The position numbers were made by a program, and so were the translations under genes. A model generated the notes under the pieces. It ran no database searches. It had not been told where the DNA came from and saw only the letters and a list, made by a program, of their open reading frames with translations. This document shows, piece by piece, positions 43,943 through 53,023 of a stretch of DNA of 64,000 nt. How positions within the stretch are numbered: position 1 is the first letter of the stretch; each line of letters starts with the position of its first letter. The DNA is from Chitinophagaceae bacterium IBVUCB1 (lineage in GTDB: Bacteria; Bacteroidota; Bacteroidia; Chitinophagales; Chitinophagaceae): NCBI GenBank assembly GCA_002127285.1, contig NFUW01000001.1, positions 1,430,568 to 1,494,567 of the forward strand. Direction: 5' to 3'.

Positions 43943-46900
43943 ATGGAAATGAACTTGGAAAAAATAGGAGCATACCTTAGGGTAAGCGAGATAACAGAAA
44001 CCAACAATGCATATTTATTTGATGTACAGGGTCCTGATGCTAAAATCTATTTTGCAAAAGTTCCCAAAAATCTTGATGCCAGTAGTTCGGCAGCGCGACA
44101 GTTTAGTTCGGTATCCCGTCATCTAAAGAAAATCAATAGTGAGTTTATCAATAAGGTAATTGATTCAGGCGATGAGGCCACAACCGGTTGTTACTTTATG
44201 ATATTGGAAAAGATTGATAGTGGTAAAACACTTGAACAATTTGTTGCTACTGAAAATGAGGTTTCTCCCCAATACCTAAAATACATTCTACAGGTTTGGT
44301 ATAACTGTTCGGAAGCGTTAGACCTTGCAGCTTCAAAAAATATATTTCATAAAGACATCCACCCGAGAAATATCCTAATTACTGAGTATAGAAAACCTGT
44401 AATCATTGATTTTGGTATATCATTACTGGAGCACACAATTTCAAAAAGGCCAACAGAAAATGAATACACTACACGCTTTTCAGCACCTGAGTACATAAGG
44501 AAGGAAGAATCAAAACTTCAAAGTCGAACTGACTTTTATTCTTTATCACTATGCGTTTTGTATTCCTTACTTGGCCATCAATTATTTTACGAGGACGAGA
44601 ACAATGAAAGCAGGTTGCAAATGGTGGTCAACTTGTACAAGCCCTACCTTTCTGATAATGGTCTAAAGCAGTTTCAGGAAGTTTTTCGGAAGTCGTTTGA
44701 TTCAGACCCCAATAAAAGGTATTTCAGATACACTGAATTGAGAGACGCAATAAATTCATTATTTGAAGTAATCAACCATACACCAGATAAGCCATTTGCA
44801 TTGCATTTTGAACCAGGCATTAATCCCGTTGAATTTATTCGTGAAATAAACAGCGAAGGTGTTTTTATAGCAGTGAATGAATTACGACATCAGGTTCATA
44901 AAAATGTAATTGCAAAAATAGCATCTACCAATTTTTACATAAACCATTGTTTTTTATCCAATAGGGGCAACTGCCTTGAAATTAAAGGATTCAAGAAAAT
45001 AGATAACCTTGAGCCAAACGAACAAAAAAATCATGCATGGATTTTAGCAAATGGGTTTCAATTAACTGACGTAGACTTTGTTTCTAAAGAGCCCTCAGAC
45101 GCAGACTTCCAAAACCATTATGATGTTTATAATCTTTTAGAAAAACTATTTATTGACAAACGAGATACTACTCGTTCTGCATTGCAAAGGCAGCCAAGGG
45201 AAATACTTCAAACCTATAAAACGCTGTTGCAGGAAGAGATCAATTATCTGAGGAATGATGCCTTTAAGGTTAGGTACTCTGAGTTTGAAGTAAATTCAAA
45301 TAATGAGGCAGCTTTTAAAATCGTATTTGACGAAAAGGTTACGATAGAGAAGGTAAATAATTTCCTTAAACGTTCTCAGGCATCTTTCCGAAAGGGAACT
45401 GAAATATCACTTTGTAGTAGTGAAGATGAACAAGGTACAAAATCAAAACAAAGTATTGGGTTTAGCACTCGATACGACAGTAGAACAAATAAGTTATTCG
45501 TCAAGGATTTTCCGATTTCTAAAAAGGAGGAAGTAGCAGTAATGGGATTTTTAATTGAGGACACTTCTCTTCTTGAAATACAATACAAGCGACAACTTAA
45601 TGCAATTAAGAATTACGAGAACGACAACATTACCAACTCCCAACTCAGAAAGTATTTATTTCAGCCAGAAAATCTAAGACAATTAGCAGATGAGGTTGGA
45701 GAGCTTGATGCAGAACTTAATGTGATTTCCACTGAGAAAAATGGTAAGCCAGTTCAGTTTCAGGATGCACAGAAGTTCGCAATTTTAAAATCTCTGTATC
45801 GTCCACCCATAACTCTTATTCAAGGTCCTCCCGGCACCGGAAAAACAACAGTAATTACAGAACTTATAAAGCAAATACTTGCCAAGGATAAGCAGTCTAA
45901 GATTCTCATAACTTCCCAAACTAATCTAGCAGTTGATAATGTGCTTTCCAGAATGGTGGATGTGCCAGGTGTTAGTTTTATTAGATTGGGTAGAAACATA
46001 GAAGATTCTGTGATTGATAGTCACTCGTTTGATAAGAAATTGAATCTGTGGGCTCGAAAGACTAAGGGTAACTGTGAAAAGAATTTCGCAGCACAAAAGA
46101 AACAAGCAGTATCTCAGGAAAAGAGCATATCTCCATTTTTAAACCTGATTTTGCAGGAAATAAACAAGAAACAATCATGGGATATTACTAAGAAATATTT
46201 AAAGCAAGTTCTTACAGGTCATTTTGCCAAGGGCTTTGAAAGTCTGGTTGAGCACATTGATAACAAACAAAATTTTGAATCTGAGCTTTCAAAACATATT
46301 GGTGACGAGCATGTATTTCTTAACAAACTTGAACTACTAAAACGTAAATGGATTTCAATACTATCGAATATTGAAAACAAAGACGAATTAAAGTCAAAAT
46401 ATATATCCAGCATTAATATAGTGGGTGCGACTGCCAATCACATAGCTGCCGGTATGTACAAAGATTTTAAGTTTGAGTTTGATTATGTTATCATGGATGA
46501 AGCTGCAAAGGCAACACCAGCCGAAACATTGGTTCCTATAAACATGGCACACAATCTTGTACTTGTCGGTGACCATGAGCAGTTGCCTCCTTTAGTTACT
46601 GCCACTGAAGCAGTAAAAAAACAAGTACAGGCAAAATTGAACAATGAGGGTGAGATGGTAGACTTTGACAAAATCTACTATGATCAGCCAAGTTTATTCC
46701 AAATAATGTATGATGGTTCTCCAGAAGAGTATAAGGAAATGCTTGACTTGCAATTCAGAATGCCTAAACAGATTGGAGACATAATTTCGAGTTTAGTATA
46801 TCACAATAAGTTGAAATCAACTGATAAGAGTGGTAAGCCTCACAACATAAAATTAAAGGCAACCACTTCAATGTTTATGTGTGACATAAACAAGTATCCT

Positions 46901-47449
46901 GACCGCTTTCACAGAATTGATCCTGTCAGTAAGTCATCATACAATCCTGTAAGTGCAAAGACCATTACTGAAATACTTACTAAAATCGACAGCATCTCAG
47001 AAATCTTCACGGAATCTGAAAATGATAAGCCGTATGAAGTTGGTGTAATAACTGGCTATGGTAAGCAAGCCGAGTATTTAAGTAATGAAATCGAAAATGC
47101 CTATTTCAAGAATTTGCAACTGAACAGGAATCTTACAATTGCTACTGTTGATAGTTTTCAGGGCTCAGAAAAGGATATAATCATTTATGACGTTGTCCGC
47201 AGTGCTAAAGCAAAAGATAACACTGGGTTGGGTTTTCTCGAAATGCCTAATAGAATTAATGTGGCTTTAACGAGGGTAAAACGCCTTCTTATTGTTGTGG
47301 GTGATGCGGATTATATTTTAAACGTCAATCCAAGTTTTTCCTGGATTTCAAATAATCCTCAAAAGCCTCTGTTATTGAAGGAGTTTGTATCGCAATTGCA
47401 CAGAGCCGGGTTTATCTATAATAGCCTAAATGAAATATTCTATGAATAA
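43943..47449 (+). CDS. mkoA: Mokosh MkoA: Ser/Thr kinase fused to a SF1 helicase
   Basis: A 1168-residue protein. The N-terminal third is an eukaryote-like kinase: ATP-binding Lys in YFAKVPKN (about 33), catalytic loop HKDIHPRN (about 135) and DFG (about 156), all present. The C-terminal half is a COG1112-type superfamily 1 helicase: Walker A IQGPPGTGKTT (about 630), DEAAKATPAE (about 850), VGDHEQLPP (about 870), DSFQGSEKDII (about 1069) and ALTRVKRLLIVVGD (about 1110). Kinase-helicase followed by a PLD nuclease is the published layout of type I Mokosh, an anti-phage system. The next gene starts 20 bases before this stop. Confidence 0.87.
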   Translation: MEMNLEKIGAYLRVSEITETNNAYLFDVQGPDAKIYFAKVPKNLDASSSAARQFSSVSRHLKKINSEFINKVIDSGDEATTGCYFMILEKIDSGKTLEQFVATENEVSPQYLKYILQVWYNCSEALDLAASKNIFHKDIHPRNILITEYRKPVIIDFGISLLEHTISKRPTENEYTTRFSAPEYIRKEESKLQSRTDFYSLSLCVLYSLLGHQLFYEDENNESRLQMVVNLYKPYLSDNGLKQFQEVFRKSFDSDPNKRYFRYTELRDAINSLFEVINHTPDKPFALHFEPGINPVEFIREINSEGVFIAVNELRHQVHKNVIAKIASTNFYINHCFLSNRGNCLEIKGFKKIDNLEPNEQKNHAWILANGFQLTDVDFVSKEPSDADFQNHYDVYNLLEKLFIDKRDTTRSALQRQPREILQTYKTLLQEEINYLRNDAFKVRYSEFEVNSNNEAAFKIVFDEKVTIEKVNNFLKRSQASFRKGTEISLCSSEDEQGTKSKQSIGFSTRYDSRTNKLFVKDFPISKKEEVAVMGFLIEDTSLLEIQYKRQLNAIKNYENDNITNSQLRKYLFQPENLRQLADEVGELDAELNVISTEKNGKPVQFQDAQKFAILKSLYRPPITLIQGPPGTGKTTVITELIKQILAKDKQSKILITSQTNLAVDNVLSRMVDVPGVSFIRLGRNIEDSVIDSHSFDKKLNLWARKTKGNCEKNFAAQKKQAVSQEKSISPFLNLILQEINKKQSWDITKKYLKQVLTGHFAKGFESLVEHIDNKQNFESELSKHIGDEHVFLNKLELLKRKWISILSNIENKDELKSKYISSINIVGATANHIAAGMYKDFKFEFDYVIMDEAAKATPAETLVPINMAHNLVLVGDHEQLPPLVTATEAVKKQVQAKLNNEGEMVDFDKIYYDQPSLFQIMYDGSPEEYKEMLDLQFRMPKQIGDIISSLVYHNKLKSTDKSGKPHNIKLKATTSMFMCDINKYPDRFHRIDPVSKSSYNPVSAKTITEILTKIDSISEIFTESENDKPYEVGVITGYGKQAEYLSNEIENAYFKNLQLNRNLTIATVDSFQGSEKDIIIYDVVRSAKAKDNTGLGFLEMPNRINVALTRVKRLLIVVGDADYILNVNPSFSWISNNPQKPLLLKEFVSQLHRAGFIYNSLNEIFYE

Positions 47450-48896
47450 TCAGAAAGGGAATAATCAAAAGCAGTATAAGGGGCAATACAACAAAGGGCA
47501 AAAGCTCTTTAAAAGCCCGAAAATAGCACACAACAAATCAAAGAATTTGTCTAAAACCGCTCTGCTATTTGATAATCACAAAGATGATCTTGGTTCTGAA
47601 TATTCATTAAATGATATTCTTGAAATAGGCTATCCAGTTGTTGAAACAACGATTGATGTTATTGCATCAGGTAAACCGAGCGATATTCTTCAGGAAGTTC
47701 ACATTTTGCTTATCGAGCTCATTAACACTGGTCTTGATTCAAAAGGAGCATTGGCTCAGTTTCTTGGTGTTTCTGAAAACGACTTTATACTGGACGAATT
47801 ATACACTTTGTTGGAAAATGGTATCATAGCCATTTCAGAAGATGATAAATACAGAGTTACAACGAAAGGTGACATTTTTATTGAGGAAAAGAAGTTTATA
47901 CCAGTTACAACCCAAGAGGACTTCAAATTTTATGTTGACGGTCTTACAAAGGATATTTATTTTGAAATGCCATCTGAAACTACCAATACTCCCAATAGAC
48001 TTGCGCCATCAGTAAAAGTTGATTTTGATTTTATCCAAGAGCAATGGTTGAAAATAAACAAATCCTACACAAGGGCAAATGCTGGCGATAAGGAAATTGT
48101 AGATTTGGCTAACTACAAACGTAGTATTACTGCACGAAGGGATTTATTTGTCAAATATTACGTCTTAATATACTATCCTAAAGACAAGTCTGGTAAGAAG
48201 ATACAATTAAAGGTTTATAACAGTGAATCCAAGCTGCTCAAATCTCATACGGAATCATTAAGTGCTTTATATTCTTCCAATAAATACCTGTTTGATTTTA
48301 CTGCCGAATTGGAAGGTGTTGAGGAATATAAAAAGTTGTTCATTGACACTGCTGTACAAATCACAGATGAAAAGTTATCAGGCAAGTATCAGGATATTTC
48401 AACTTTCGAGCATAAGGAGCTTATTAAAGAGGCCTTGTTCACAGCCGGTACTGCCGTTTACATAGAAAGCCCATGGATTAGAAAGGCGACTATGGATTAC
48501 CTACCAGCAATGGAGTTCTTTTTGAAAAAGAAAGATACAAAACTGTTCATTGCATATGGTATAGATTCAAGTATCAAAAATGCTCCCCACAAGGAAACAT
48601 TTGAGAAAATCCAAGAGTTGAAATCAAAATACTCTACTCGTGTATTTGTATTTCATTTGCCAACACACTTTAAAAACAAGTTCCCTAACAGGGATGGTAG
48701 CCACAGGAAAATCCTTATAAAGGATTTTGAGTATTACATAAAAGGCAGCTACAACTGGCTTTCATACAGCGGAAATGAAAACGAAAATTATGCAGTGGAA
48801 GAGGGTACTCAGTTTTTTGACAATGTTGAACTGTTTTGGAAGAAGGTCTTTAATGATTACCAATTGGATATTTCACTTTTAGACTTTGCTAAATAG
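47430..48896 (+). CDS. mkoB: Mokosh MkoB: phospholipase D-like nuclease
   Basis: A 488-residue protein. The C-terminal domain has one PLD HxK motif, SHRKILIKD (about 423-431; H-x-K-x4-D), followed by 'YYIKGSYNWLSYSGNENEN', the usual strand after the motif, so a dimer would build the two-motif active site. The N-terminal 60 residues are Gln/Asn/Lys-rich and probably disordered; the middle holds a winged-helix-like segment ('GALAQFLGVSENDFILDEL'). Probable nuclease arm of the Mokosh pair, translationally coupled to the kinase-helicase gene. Last gene of element 1; att lies 140 bases downstream. Confidence 0.82.
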   Translation: MKYSMNNQKGNNQKQYKGQYNKGQKLFKSPKIAHNKSKNLSKTALLFDNHKDDLGSEYSLNDILEIGYPVVETTIDVIASGKPSDILQEVHILLIELINTGLDSKGALAQFLGVSENDFILDELYTLLENGIIAISEDDKYRVTTKGDIFIEEKKFIPVTTQEDFKFYVDGLTKDIYFEMPSETTNTPNRLAPSVKVDFDFIQEQWLKINKSYTRANAGDKEIVDLANYKRSITARRDLFVKYYVLIYYPKDKSGKKIQLKVYNSESKLLKSHTESLSALYSSNKYLFDFTAELEGVEEYKKLFIDTAVQITDEKLSGKYQDISTFEHKELIKEALFTAGTAVYIESPWIRKATMDYLPAMEFFLKKKDTKLFIAYGIDSSIKNAPHKETFEKIQELKSKYSTRVFVFHLPTHFKNKFPNRDGSHRKILIKDFEYYIKGSYNWLSYSGNENENYAVEEGTQFFDNVELFWKKVFNDYQLDISLLDFAK

Positions 48897-48900
48897 TTAC

Positions 48901-48916
48901 GGCGGAAAGGTGGCGG
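48901..48916. repeat. Putative integrase arm repeat, right end of element 1
   Basis: GGCGG-AAA-GGTGGCGG, matching the left-end motif at 15963-15983 (spacer shorter by one base). It starts 4 bases after the mkoB stop and 120 bases before the att copy at 49036. The rest of 48917-49035 shows nothing further. Confidence 0.5.
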
Positions 48917-49035
48917 ATTTGACTGTACAACATCAAATATGATTGAACATCGTTGTATATCAATTTTCTTTGAAAGCCTTATTTGATATACGTTTCAGTA
49001 CAAATACCGAAAAACACATTATGATTTTTTGATTA

Positions 49036-49048
49036 CTAGTGGGACCAC
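49036..49048 (+). repeat. att site between elements 1 and 2
   Basis: ctagtgggaccac, identical to 15894-15906 and 60769-60781 and not part of a tRNA here. It is the right end of element 1 and the left end of element 2. Confidence 0.88.
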
Positions 49049-49060
49049 TAAATTTTCGAT

Positions 49061-49087
49061 AAGATGCCGCATTTCGCGGCATCTTTT
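49061..49087 (+). terminator. Terminator at the left end of element 2
   Basis: AAGATGCCGC-ATTTC-GCGGCATCTT, a perfect 10-bp stem followed by TTGTTT, 13 bases after the att copy. It mirrors the terminators after the other two att copies. Confidence 0.75.
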
Positions 49088-49104
49088 GTTTCTGCCTAAT
49101 TGTG

Positions 49105-49123
49105 GTTGTCCTGTAGGTTGTCC
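49105..49123. repeat. Putative integrase arm repeat, left end of element 2
   Basis: GTTGTCCT-GTA-GGTTGTCC. The copy at 60621-60639 is GTTGTCCT-ATT-GGTTGTCC: identical but for the three middle bases and in the same orientation. Confidence 0.55.
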
Positions 49124-49186
49124 CTAGCATTTATATAAGCTTTACAGAAATGATAAAATTTCCAGATTTATGTAAATTCCCTAAAC

Positions 49187-49612
49187 TTATTTTTTACCCT
49201 TACTTGCATAATAATCATTCATCCCTTTATTGGGATTTTCTTTGAACCACTCTAACATTTCTGCATTGCCATTATTCTGATAATGTTCAATGTTATTGAT
49301 TTTTGCCAAGGTTTCTAGATATTGATATTCCTTCCTAGTAACTTTCTTATTGTGTATTGTTACCGAAATAACAGCCCATATGATACATGCTGGCCAAATA
49401 ACAATAGAATATAGAAAGAGAGCACCTGCTGTTAAACCTAATACATAGCTAATTTCTTCAGCTGGATTATTCATTCTTAGCACTAAAAAACTGATAGCAG
49501 GAACGATAATAGTCATAATTATTCCACCTATTACAGTTGCGTAATACAAACCGAATGGACCTAGCAATAGAGTTAATAGAATTGCTGCAACTAAATTTTT
49601 CTTGTTGTACAT
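49187..49612 (-). CDS. Small membrane protein, hypothetical
   Basis: A 141-residue protein with three probable transmembrane helices (about 7-24, 26-45 and 58-82) and a hydrophilic C-terminal tail with 'EYQYLETLAKINNIEHYQ' and 'MLEWFKENPNKGMNDYYASK'. No family is recognised. It is divergent from the XRE gene and shares its operator region, which is a common arrangement for cargo or exclusion-type functions of small elements; that role is only a guess. Confidence 0.5.
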   Translation of the reverse strand: MYNKKNLVAAILLTLLLGPFGLYYATVIGGIIMTIIVPAISFLVLRMNNPAEEISYVLGLTAGALFLYSIVIWPACIIWAVISVTIHNKKVTRKEYQYLETLAKINNIEHYQNNGNAEMLEWFKENPNKGMNDYYASKGKK

Positions 49613-49642
49613 ATTTGTAGTTTATAATGTAAAAATAATAAT

Positions 49643-49675
49643 AACTCATACATGAGTTGATAATATTTATGAGTT
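49643..49675. promoter_or_regulatory. Operator cluster for the XRE regulator of element 2
   Basis: AACTCAT-AC-ATGAGTT (perfect palindrome, 49643-49658), a further ATGAGTT at 49669-49675, and another at 49712-49718 inside the XRE gene. The half-sites lie between and over the starts of two divergent genes. Confidence 0.5.
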
Positions 49676-49692
49676 AGTCAGAATTTGGCTAT

Positions 49693-49947
49693 GTGATAAA
49701 TGTTAGGAATTATGAGTTAATTAAAGCTATTGGAGAAAAAATCCGAGAGATTCGTATTTCTAAAAATTTGTCACAAGAAGAATTATCATACGAATCAGAT
49801 TTACCACTTTCACAAATTGGAAGAATAGAAAGAGGAGAAAATAATCCTACTATTAGTTCCTTATATGCTATCTCAAAAGCCCTTAAAGTAGATTTGAAAA
49901 CGATAATTGATGTATCATTTTCACAAAAAACTAGTAAAAGGAAATAA
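49693..49947 (+). CDS. XRE-family HTH regulator of element 2
   Basis: An 84-residue Cro/C1-type protein: 'AIGEKIREIRISKNLSQEEL' is helix 1 with the turn, 'LPLSQIGRIERGENNPTISS' covers helices 2-3 and the family 'RiErG...Pt...L' motif, and 'ISKALKVDLKTIIDV' closes the fold. The start is GTG at 49693; no in-frame ATG precedes the domain. It probably represses the element and itself through the ATGAGTT sites. Confidence 0.82.
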   Translation: MINVRNYELIKAIGEKIREIRISKNLSQEELSYESDLPLSQIGRIERGENNPTISSLYAISKALKVDLKTIIDVSFSQKTSKRK

Positions 49948-50019
49948 TCTTTTTCAATAAAGCAAAGGTACGAAGGGTCTTTAGGTCGTCCTAATCGAGC
50001 TTCTCTATTGCATTATTAT

Positions 50020-50940
50020 TTAAGGGAACTCTAAAGTATATTTCCATGTCTTTTTAATGCCAATCGCATTCTTAGCAGAGTAAAAATTACTATATGGATA
50101 TATAATATTTATAGGCTTGTCTAAATTCCATAGATAATATAGGACAAATCCTAGTGCGTGTGATTTAGTTGCTAAAGGACTAATATAAATATTGGTATAG
50201 TTAGGACATAATGCTATAATCTCTCCTAACGTTTCAGCAGTGATAAAAGGGTCATATGCAGGTGCAAATAATAGTTTAATGTCTCCAGTAGATTCTTTTA
50301 TCTTGTGTACTTTTAGCCTACTTTCTTGATACATATCAGGTTGCAAAGAAGGAAAGCCTAGTATATAAAATTTATTCTTACAAGAATTCTTTTCTTGACA
50401 AACCTTTGCTATCAAATTATCATCATATCCTGCTGAGATTATTAAAACATCATTCTCTGTGTTGGTGTTTATATCAATAGAATTACACCCTTCAATTGGT
50501 CTAATATCATCAATAAATCCAGAGAACTTTGTTTCATCTGCATTTAAATATCGATGAGGCTCTGTATAGAGGAATTCAATTTTTTTAACTCCAATTATGG
50601 TAACAAGGTATTTAATTAAAAAAATAAGGTGTGGTTTAATGAAACCGGTAATATCAATGCATATCTTATCTTGTTCTTGAAAATTTTTAGTCGCAAAAAA
50701 ATCTTGGAAATAATCATCTTCTTTGAATTCAACAGAAGTATAACTTTCCGTATCGGGCAATTCTTCCTCTGCGATATGATAATGCGGAAATACTAACCAT
50801 ATCTTAAACTTTGAGTCTATCTTCTCATATATCTTAGAGGTCCTTTCACAAGCATCAAAGGCAGAGATAAAGTAATCATATTGTGGCAGAACAATATTTC
50901 CTTCAGGAAAACTCTCTTTATAAAAAAAGCTGAAATTCAT
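50020..50940 (-). CDS. Unknown protein with CARF-like signature, last gene of operon
   Basis: A 306-residue cytosolic protein without known family. The middle 'ICIDITGFIKPHLIFLIKYL' (residues 93-112) with 'KKIEFLYTEPHRY' (119-131) resembles the D-x-TGG and lYtEP-type strands of CARF/Can1-like Rossmann domains that bind cyclic nucleotides. The second half (about 155-306; 'VLIISAGYDDNLIAKVC', 'FYILGFPSLQPDM', 'LLFAPAYDPFITAETL', 'NIYISPLATKSHALGF') looks like a second Rossmannoid domain. It begins 2 bases after the ATPase stop. A ligand-sensing or effector subunit is my inference. Confidence 0.55.
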   Translation of the reverse strand: MNFSFFYKESFPEGNIVLPQYDYFISAFDACERTSKIYEKIDSKFKIWLVFPHYHIAEEELPDTESYTSVEFKEDDYFQDFFATKNFQEQDKICIDITGFIKPHLIFLIKYLVTIIGVKKIEFLYTEPHRYLNADETKFSGFIDDIRPIEGCNSIDINTNTENDVLIISAGYDDNLIAKVCQEKNSCKNKFYILGFPSLQPDMYQESRLKVHKIKESTGDIKLLFAPAYDPFITAETLGEIIALCPNYTNIYISPLATKSHALGFVLYYLWNLDKPINIIYPYSNFYSAKNAIGIKKTWKYTLEFP

Positions 50941-50942
50941 AC

Positions 50943-53018
50943 TTAAAAAATCTTTTGTACAAGATTAGAAGAATCATTGTTGCCTTTAGTTCTACCAAAA
51001 CTTGGAGCATTCAATCTATTTTTGATGTCTTTAAAGTTTTTATCGAAATTTGGAAAGGATGATGGATTAAATATCGCTTCCGCTAAATCTTTTGTCAAAT
51101 TCAATGAGCCTCTTCTTGATGTAGGAAGATTCCATAATGGTGCAAGTATCTTATTTAACTGATAAAGTTTTTGGATTCTTCCAGAAGAATTTTTGCCTTT
51201 CCGCCCTTCTTCTATCTCTATGATAAAAGAGTGAGTCTTTGCAAGCTCTATACTTTTTATACAACTTTCAGATAGGTCTTCGATTGCAACATTAAACGAT
51301 GAAACTGATGTTTCCGTCGGCTTGTCACTAAAACGATATACACGTAATATTTCAGATAACGAATTAATAGACTTATAAAAATTCTTACCACTTTCACCTA
51401 TAACTTCAGCGTCTTCATAAAACCATCGAGAAGTACCATATACTGCTAAAAACTGTGTTTCTAGAGTTATTACGCTGCCATCTTCTAAAGGCTTTTCACC
51501 TCTCAACTTTGCAAGCTCAATAATTTTTTTGAGTATTAATATAAATGCTCGTGGATTCCCCCATGATAATTCAATAAATTCATGCAATCCAGAATAGCAC
51601 ACATTCTTCACATCATTTTCAGAAGCAAGTTGAGCAATAAAATCTCGCTTAAACTTTTCTTTAATGTTATCAAATTCACTATTTTCACCATTAACACCTT
51701 TATTATACTCTGTGTTAACAATTGATAACAATTCATTTAAATTAGCCGTGTCTTTATTAGTGTTCCACAATTGATAAAACAAGAATAATTTAAACTTCTG
51801 TTCTAATGGATTACCTTCTGTCTGGTCAAAAAGAGAATTTATTAATGAACTGATTCCTGTTTCAGATATTCCTACAGAATAACCTTTTACAATAGCGTCT
51901 TTAATTTTTTTAGCTAACTCCTTCTTGTGCTTATAATTTTCGTTTTTACATTTTGCTTTAATTTCATTAATTAAAATATCATCTGAATATACTTGGAATT
52001 TCTTCTCAAACTTCTTCTCAATCTCATCAGTTGTAAGAATTTGCCCTCTCTTCTCGAAAAATTTCTTAAGCCTATTTAAGAATAGTTCTTTTGCGAATTT
52101 TTTATATAAATCTTCATTCTTTCTAATTACTAAATCCAAATCAATAGGTTGGAATTCAGAACCTGCTTTCATCTCCTCTCCAGATTTAGTCAGTGTAGTT
52201 GTGTATCCATATTTTCGAGCTCCAACCCAAAACGTTGCAGGCATTTTCTTATCCCACACTAATGTGTTTATAAAGATTTTCTGCCACTCGAACAATTTTT
52301 CATACTCATCAAGTATAAAAATGAATTTAAGTTCAGTGAATGCTTGAACTTCCTGTATTATAGCTTGAGGAATACCAAAAATTAATTCTCCTGGAGAAAA
52401 CAAAATTTTCACTGAGTCATAATCCAGCTTTCTTTTAAATGCTGCATTGACTATCTCACTATCAACCTTTCTCCTTAACTCATTAAAATACTTCAACAGG
52501 TCGTCAAAAGTTGAATATTTTGTTGAATCATGTTCAACATAAAACAACTTAAGTACTTTATTAATGATTGATTTTTCTACTTCTTTAGAATAATTTGCGC
52601 CAGCAAAAAAATCTTGTATTACGCTTAGTAAATTCGTAGAAAGATATAATTCAAAATAATACTCAAACACACTCTGCCACTCATCATTAGATACCCCTTT
52701 ACCACTAAATCTACTGGAGTTTATCCCTTCTAATACAGAGTAGATACCTAAATACTTATCATTTTCAATTATTTTATTGTAATCATTTTTAGACCGTATT
52801 TTCTGAAGAGGATAAGAAAAATATCTTAAGATATGCGTTTTACCACATCCTTTGCCTCCTAATATATATTTAGGTAAGTATTCTGACGGATTCAATAAAC
52901 CTATTACAGATTCTTTATCTTCGAAATTGAAATCTACCCAATAATCATTTATTTGAATATCATTGAATTCAGTAGCTTTCGTCACACTAAACGGATTATC
53001 TAAATCAAACTCAATCAT
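50943..53018 (-). CDS. P-loop ATPase of the five-gene operon
   Basis: A 691-residue ATPase with Walker A GGKGCGKTH (54-62) and Walker B FIFILDEYEK (232-241), spaced as in AAA/ORC-Cdc6-like or STAND-like proteins. Between and after them lie long helical segments, and 'GLHEFIELSWGNPRAFILIL' (about 475-495) resembles a lid helix, while the C-terminal part (about 555-650) looks like winged helices. It has no membrane helix. It follows the phosphoribosyltransferase-like gene by 5 bases. Probable role: an ATP-driven switch that couples sensing to the effector. Confidence 0.75.
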   Translation of the reverse strand: MIEFDLDNPFSVTKATEFNDIQINDYWVDFNFEDKESVIGLLNPSEYLPKYILGGKGCGKTHILRYFSYPLQKIRSKNDYNKIIENDKYLGIYSVLEGINSSRFSGKGVSNDEWQSVFEYYFELYLSTNLLSVIQDFFAGANYSKEVEKSIINKVLKLFYVEHDSTKYSTFDDLLKYFNELRRKVDSEIVNAAFKRKLDYDSVKILFSPGELIFGIPQAIIQEVQAFTELKFIFILDEYEKLFEWQKIFINTLVWDKKMPATFWVGARKYGYTTTLTKSGEEMKAGSEFQPIDLDLVIRKNEDLYKKFAKELFLNRLKKFFEKRGQILTTDEIEKKFEKKFQVYSDDILINEIKAKCKNENYKHKKELAKKIKDAIVKGYSVGISETGISSLINSLFDQTEGNPLEQKFKLFLFYQLWNTNKDTANLNELLSIVNTEYNKGVNGENSEFDNIKEKFKRDFIAQLASENDVKNVCYSGLHEFIELSWGNPRAFILILKKIIELAKLRGEKPLEDGSVITLETQFLAVYGTSRWFYEDAEVIGESGKNFYKSINSLSEILRVYRFSDKPTETSVSSFNVAIEDLSESCIKSIELAKTHSFIIEIEEGRKGKNSSGRIQKLYQLNKILAPLWNLPTSRRGSLNLTKDLAEAIFNPSSFPNFDKNFKDIKNRLNAPSFGRTKGNNDSSNLVQKIF

Positions 53019-53023
53019 AATCT

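Larger units (their letters stand above)
15894..49048. mobile_element. Integrative element 1 (defence island, about 33 kb)
   Basis: Bounded by the 13-bp tRNA-end repeat at 15894 and 49036. It contains its own tyrosine integrase (17645-18943), an excisionase-like HTH protein, an XRE regulator, ParB-methyltransferase, DUF5131 and DUF932 proteins, and at least four defence loci: CBASS, type I R-M, a RecQ-nuclease module and Mokosh. The DNA is visibly AT-richer than the backbone. Paired GGCGG repeats lie just inside both ends. No relaxase, coupling protein or type IV secretion gene is seen, so it is at most mobilised in trans or moved by another vehicle. Confidence 0.85.
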
